From assembly GCA_022575985.1 (NCBI GenBank), contig JAKSXM010000258.1, positions 186,001 to 250,000 on the forward strand: a stretch of 64,000 nt of DNA, given 5' to 3'. Of the stretch, positions 62,101-64,000 are shown one piece after another (positions within the stretch are counted from its first letter, which is position 1; each line of letters starts with the position of its first letter). Source of the stretch: Anagrus nilaparvatae (Eukaryota > Arthropoda > Insecta > Hymenoptera > Mymaridae). The notes beneath the pieces are model-generated. The model saw only the letters and a program-made list of their open reading frames with translations, made no database searches and had not been told where the DNA came from. The translations under genes and the position numbers were made by a program.

Positions 62101-63532
62101 GTAATTATGTTGATCTTAAAAATTAAAGGACATAAATAATTGTAGAAAATGCGATTTTATAGATAAGTAAAATTTTAAAGATAGATAAAAATTATAATTT
62201 GATTTTTTTTTTTGTAGTAGAAAAAAATTAATTTAAAGTTGTTTTTAAATTTTAAAATTTATCCTTTTTATTATACTAACTAAAACTTATCAAAAAATCG
62301 TACAAATAATTTGAATTAACCTTGTGATACTAATAAACACAAAAAATAAAATAATTTATCATATAAGAAATGAAAAACAAACGTGAGCCCAAGAAACCCA
62401 AAGGATTTTCAGGTGGAGTAGTAAGCAGTGGAATGAATCTGACAACTTGTATGCCTCCGCCACCATTACCACCACCATTAGTTTCAATTTCATCAAGATC
62501 TTCGGTACCTGGTTTAATGCCAATGAGACCAGGAATTGATTGTAGAATTCCTCCAGATTATAAAATTGCAGCCCAAATGGCTAGACTTCACAGGCTTGGA
62601 AGAGCTCATAGTCACGAAGGTGTCACTTACAGGAATGAACATGAAGATGGTATTTAACATGAGTTTTGCCAGACTGGGATTCCTAAGGGGCTTTTTTTAT
62701 TATTTTAATTTTAAAATTTTGCTGAAAAATTAAAAAAAAATATTTCTAGAAACTGAAAATTACTTTAATTTTTCATTACTATTAAAATTTTTAGTTTTTT
62801 CAAAAATCAAAAAAAAATTTACAAGTAAGTTTCAGTTTTTTTTCTAGCAATGATTGGTCTTTAAAAGGGTCTTACTTAATTTTTTTTTATTGTTATAAAT
62901 TTAATTAATTGTTCATTATATACCAAAAATTTAAATATAATCGTTAAATAATTATGTTTTTTGTGAATTAATGTTGTAAATAACAAAAATATAAATTTTC
63001 AAATCAAACTAACAATCATTATCATGCTCAAGAATGTTTCAAAACTAAATTGTACATTGTCTGCATACTGCATCATACGTCATGTTAAAATATTTATGGC
63101 TAAGAAAAATTAAACACTTACTTAAATTTCAATGCACTTATATTATTTATTTTTATTTTTTTTTAATGATTATAACTTTCGATGTATGCAAAATTTATCA
63201 ATAAACAAATGAAATATTATCAAATACTCGTTACTTGCACTAGCTAGCTTGATTATCATCAATAAAGTTTTTTTTAAAATATTTTTTGCAATTATGCTTT
63301 TTTATGCAAAATATTGAATATTAATCAAATTTATTAGTAATTATTATTTGACATGTTTACTGTAAATCTTACAAAACAATATGACATCTCAAAATTTATT
63401 GTATCAGTTTGCAGTAAACATGTTAATAAAATTCATTAGTTTTCTAAAAACTTCAAATAAAACAGCAAAATGATTCATTTTAATAATTTTATTTTTTCAG
63501 ATGATGAAGATGCCCAGGTATCAGCCGTATAG
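40836..63532 (+). CDS. Gef26: Rap guanine nucleotide exchange factor (PDZ-GEF / RAPGEF2-6 family), long isoform, 15 coding exons
   Basis: It activates Rap GTPases by nucleotide exchange, a role tied in animals to cell junctions and adhesion. Joined exons give about 1498 codons, close to vertebrate RAPGEF2. Approximate residues: proline-rich N-terminus 1-174; acidic Ser-rich region 175-245 with [19 protein letters not shown]; cyclic-nucleotide-binding-like domain 265-385 ([20 protein letters not shown]); RasGEF-N 412-510 ([14 protein letters not shown]); PDZ 541-611 ([23 protein letters not shown]); Ras-association 770-851; RasGEF catalytic 877-1055 ([41 protein letters not shown]); Ser/Pro-rich tail; C-terminal PDZ ligand VSAV. 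All junctions keep phase. The ATG at 40836 follows an in-frame stop at 40818. Large introns hold mobile elements. A second first exon (55291) gives a shorter isoform. The order of domains leaves little doubt about the family. Confidence 0.96.
41183..43196 (+). other. RapGEF intron 1
   Basis: About 2 kb, AT-rich, with an AC microsatellite at about 42909-42932 and the 18-base word shared with 18942-18959. No coding content is seen. Confidence 0.7.
43197..43272 (+). CDS. Gef26: RapGEF exon 2 (long isoform)
   Basis: It has 76 bases between TTTTACAG and GTGAGT. The only open frame in phase with exon 1 reads [20 protein letters not shown] then SEMIA, and it joins exon 3 in phase 0. Confidence 0.85.
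45541..45681. mobile_element. Short foldback element
   Basis: GGGTCAGTTTTCGGG at 45541-45555 pairs perfectly with CCCGAAAACTGACCC at 45636-45650. Inside, CCCGAAAAGTTT faces AAACTTTTTGGG. Its right flank holds TTCGGGTAACCGTACACCTC, as at the ends of related MITEs. No target duplication is resolved. Confidence 0.55.
49691..49897. mobile_element. TA-flanked MITE, about 207 bp
   Basis: The ends are CACTGTAAAAAGTAA and TTACTTTTTACAGTG, with TA outside (49689-49690 and 49898-49899). The interior is almost only A and T and partly mirrored. The open frame across it (49560-49772) is spurious. Confidence 0.7.
52136..52234 (+). CDS. Gef26: RapGEF exon 3 (long isoform)
   Basis: It has 99 bases, phase 0 at both ends, between TGATTCCAG and GTAATT. 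It encodes [20 protein letters not shown] then [13 protein letters not shown] and joins FSQGLTG of the common exon. Its GC content stands out from the flanking AT-rich DNA. Confidence 0.88.
53978..54213. mobile_element. MITE with perfect 30-bp inverted ends and ATTT duplication
   Basis: The left end begins GAGTCCGTCGGAGCAATAAG and the right end is its perfect complement over 30 bp (54184-54213). ATTT lies directly outside both (53974-53977 and 54214-54217). The interior has a GC-richer core (CGCGCCGGGTGGCAAACGGG). Perfect ends suggest recent insertion. It sits about 1.1 kb upstream of the alternative RapGEF start codon. Confidence 0.8.
54820..55290 (+). promoter_or_regulatory. Gef26: Candidate alternative promoter and 5' leader of the RapGEF short isoform
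   Basis: A local GC rise, including TCACTCGCCGCGCGCGCGAG at about 54879-54898, in otherwise very AT-rich DNA precedes a first exon with its own ATG and a GTGAGT donor. CGTTCAGTGG near 54860 resembles an insect initiator. The exact start is not determined. Confidence 0.45.
55291..55314 (+). CDS. Gef26: RapGEF alternative first coding exon (short isoform)
   Basis: ATG opens MDTFGVYQ and is directly followed by GTGAGT at 55315. It ends in phase 0, exactly what the common exon at 56085 (FSQGLTG...) needs. An in-frame TAA at 55285-55287 marks the ATG as the first. The short isoform, about 1332 residues, lacks the proline-rich N-terminal 174 residues. Confidence 0.75.
56085..56297 (+). CDS. Gef26: RapGEF exon 4 (first common exon)
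   Basis: It has 71 codons in phase 0 after TTTTAATTTTCAG. A Ser/Thr-rich stretch ([19 protein letters not shown]) is followed by the acidic [20 protein letters not shown], matching the conserved DMDLSGLPETAVDSEDD region of RAPGEF2. The donor is GTAAGT. Confidence 0.93.
56365..56717 (+). CDS. Gef26: RapGEF exon 5: cyclic-nucleotide-binding-like domain
   Basis: It encodes [20 protein letters not shown], then [19 protein letters not shown] and [20 protein letters not shown]. The fold matches cNMP-binding domains, but this family usually lacks the residues for high-affinity cAMP binding, and the GDSFG segment here also lacks the RAA of the phosphate cassette. It ends with two bases of a Lys codon before GTAATT. 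Confidence 0.95.
56785..57246 (+). CDS. Gef26: RapGEF exon 6: end of cNMP domain and RasGEF-N
   Basis: It starts [17 protein letters not shown], then [35 protein letters not shown] and [20 protein letters not shown]. This is the N-terminal RasGEF (REM) module that props the catalytic helical hairpin. The donor is GTAAGA at 57247. Confidence 0.95.
57306..57598 (+). CDS. Gef26: RapGEF exon 7: PDZ domain
   Basis: It begins [10 protein letters not shown], then [20 protein letters not shown]. The carboxylate-binding loop reads GFGI, followed by [20 protein letters not shown] and [17 protein letters not shown]. It ends in phase 1 at GTAAGT. The next intron (57599-57664) is 66 bases long and stop-free in frame. 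Confidence 0.95.
57665..57980 (+). CDS. Gef26: RapGEF exon 8: linker
   Basis: It starts FKEMLQMPE (compare FKELL in RAPGEF2) and continues as a Pro/Ser/Asn-rich linker ending in a basic patch, [15 protein letters not shown]. The acceptor is TTTACAG and the donor GTAAGT at 57981. Confidence 0.93.
58057..58778 (+). CDS. Gef26: RapGEF exon 9: Ras-association domain and start of RasGEF
   Basis: It includes [13 protein letters not shown], then [20 protein letters not shown] and [20 protein letters not shown] (RA domain, for Ras/Rap-GTP binding), then [20 protein letters not shown] and [12 protein letters not shown] (catalytic domain start). It splits a codon before GTAAGT at 58779. Confidence 0.95.
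58853..59064 (+). CDS. Gef26: RapGEF exon 10: RasGEF catalytic core
   Basis: It continues in phase as [40 protein letters not shown] and [10 protein letters not shown], matching the catalytic core of Rap exchange factors. It ends QPPI before GTAAGA, phase 0. Confidence 0.95.
59131..59665 (+). CDS. Gef26: RapGEF exon 11: end of RasGEF and start of tail
   Basis: It starts [19 protein letters not shown], then [17 protein letters not shown], completing the catalytic domain. The tail has ALVK-like basic residues, [20 protein letters not shown] and an Arg/Ser stretch ending GRKSIQ. The donor is GTAAGT at 59666. Confidence 0.95.
59729..60043 (+). CDS. Gef26: RapGEF exon 12: C-terminal tail
   Basis: It starts [20 protein letters not shown] (compare FGINSPQALKKILSLSE in RAPGEF2), then a Pro/Ser/His-rich tail ending [16 protein letters not shown]. 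Phase 1 at both ends. Confidence 0.93.
60044..60760 (+). other. RapGEF intron 12
   Basis: 717 bases, AT-rich, with no coding frame seen. Confidence 0.8.
60761..60877 (+). CDS. Gef26: RapGEF exon 13: C-terminal tail
   Basis: It has 117 bases, phase 1 at both ends, after TTTGTGTAG. It encodes [20 protein letters not shown], then [12 protein letters not shown]. The SDSGHS motif is also in RAPGEF2. The donor is GTATGT. Confidence 0.9.
60878..61594 (+). other. RapGEF intron 13
   Basis: 717 bases, AT-rich, with no coding frame seen. Confidence 0.75.
61595..61762 (+). CDS. Gef26: RapGEF exon 14: His/Gln-rich tail segment
   Basis: Phase 1 at both ends (168 bases), so it can be skipped without breaking the frame. 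It encodes [20 protein letters not shown], then a His/Gln/Asn-rich stretch and MPCPSDG. The acceptor (GGAAGCAG) is weak and the donor (GTGAGT) strong. The low-complexity content and symmetric phase suggest alternative use. Confidence 0.7.
61763..62412 (+). other. RapGEF intron 14
   Basis: 650 bases, AT-rich. The last 45 bases (62368-62412) read as an in-frame, coding-like, Lys/Pro-rich extension ([11 protein letters not shown]) behind an alternative AG at 62366-62367. A branch-point-like ACTAAT lies about 35 bases upstream of that AG. Confidence 0.6.
62413..62649 (+). CDS. Gef26: RapGEF exon 15: C-terminal tail with alternative 5' edge
   Basis: After GGATTTTCAG it encodes [20 protein letters not shown], then a [17 protein letters not shown] motif that matches KPPDYNVALQRSR near the end of RAPGEF2. 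It ends at the first base of an Asp codon, completed by the last exon. A longer form starting at 62368 would add 15 codons in frame. The donor is GTATTT at 62650. Confidence 0.88.
62650..63500 (+). other. RapGEF intron 15
   Basis: 851 bases, AT-rich, ending in TTTATTTTTTCAG. No coding frame is seen. Confidence 0.8.
63501..63532 (+). CDS. Gef26: RapGEF last coding exon, ending in PDZ ligand VSAV
   Basis: It encodes [10 protein letters not shown] and then TAG. The same acidic-QVSAV end closes RAPGEF2, where it binds PDZ proteins. The frame goes on for another 37 codons after the TAG, to a TAA at 63644. Confidence 0.93.
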
Positions 63533-63646
63533 GATTTACTTCCGGTTGGCTCGATCCAACCTCCACACAGACTCCATTCTTCATTTGTCATGCGTGGTTC
63601 AAGGAATGGCCAGCCGGGTTCTTCCAGTCCTAAACGATACAATTAA
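63533..63646 (+). other. Coding-like in-frame extension downstream of the RapGEF stop
   Basis: Directly after the VSAV-TAG, the same frame is open to TAA (63644-63646). It reads DLLPVGSIQPPHRLHSSFVM, then RGSRNGQPGSSSPKRYN. GC content is clearly higher than in the 3' region that follows, and composition resembles the RapGEF tail. It could be a stop-codon readthrough extension, the remains of a longer terminal exon, or conserved 3' UTR. Confidence 0.4.
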
Positions 63647-64000
63647 AGAAAGTAATAAAAATATGCTCTACGAATTCTTGTAAATATTAATTTTAAGTCA
63701 TATAAGAGCATCAAAATTTAGGTTGACCAATGCAACACTTCTTGATTAGAGCTTTAAAACTATTTTATTAAGATAAGATATAATAACATAAAGAGTGTGT
63801 TCTTAAAATTGTATGTGTATTACTATTAATTGTAACATATATAAAAATTTGCATCAATGCAAAAAGTAATTATTCTTTATACTATATAATTATTATATAC
63901 ACGAGTATGGTGCATGTGTAATAATAAAAACAAATCCAAAGATGATAGATATCATTTATATCGGACAGCGACTGTATTATATAAGTTTATATGCTGTATT
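63647..64000 (+). other. RapGEF 3' untranslated region with candidate poly(A) signals
   Basis: AATAAA occurs at 63654-63659 and 63923-63928, and ATTAAA at 63642-63647. Otherwise it is AT-rich and non-coding to the end of the window. Confidence 0.55.

Overview
This is a very AT-rich eukaryotic window from an animal, most likely an insect. A hymenopteran such as a parasitoid wasp would fit, but the sequence does not prove it. It has short AT-rich introns with GT/AG borders, one long gene with very long 5' introns, many foldback and MITE-like repeats and a decayed Penelope-like retroelement. There are no bacterial operon signals.

The one certain gene is on the + strand: the insect orthologue of the PDZ-GEF / RAPGEF2-RAPGEF6 family (Drosophila Gef26, dizzy), a Rap GTPase exchange factor. 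I could phase its coding exons base by base. Long-isoform exons lie at 40836-41182, 43197-43272 and 52136-52234. The common exons run from 56085 to 63532. A separate first exon at 55291-55314 (MDTFGVYQ) splices in phase to the same common exon, so there are two N-termini: about 1498 residues for the long form and about 1332 for the short form. Domain order is cyclic-nucleotide-binding-like, RasGEF-N, PDZ, Ras-association, RasGEF catalytic, Ser/Pro-rich tail and C-terminal PDZ ligand VSAV. The frame stays coding-like for 37 codons past the VSAV stop codon.

On the - strand at 38193-39799, head-to-head with the long RapGEF isoform, is a four-exon secreted-protein-like gene with good splice sites. 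Its last exon holds an in-frame stop and a frameshift. A polyproline exon-like segment with a GTAAGC donor lies at about 368-449, with no identified partner. Shorter decayed coding traces lie on the - strand near 28200-28700.

The rest is intron or intergenic DNA with repeats. 8035-9619 is a foldback element with 3-bp target duplications, and a 441-bp relative at 35135-35575 sits inside one arm of a 2.45-kb palindrome (34345-36798). Both arms of that palindrome carry an outward-facing tRNA-Ser-like Pol III promoter followed by a long T tract. 12184-14434 is a Penelope-like element remnant (reverse transcriptase plus GIY-YIG) with inverted terminal repeats and a hammerhead-like motif, itself interrupted by a 533-bp inverted-repeat element. 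Other short inverted-repeat elements lie at 9772-10493, 15002-15613, 22094-22792, 33902-34167, 45541-45681, 49691-49897 and 53978-54213.
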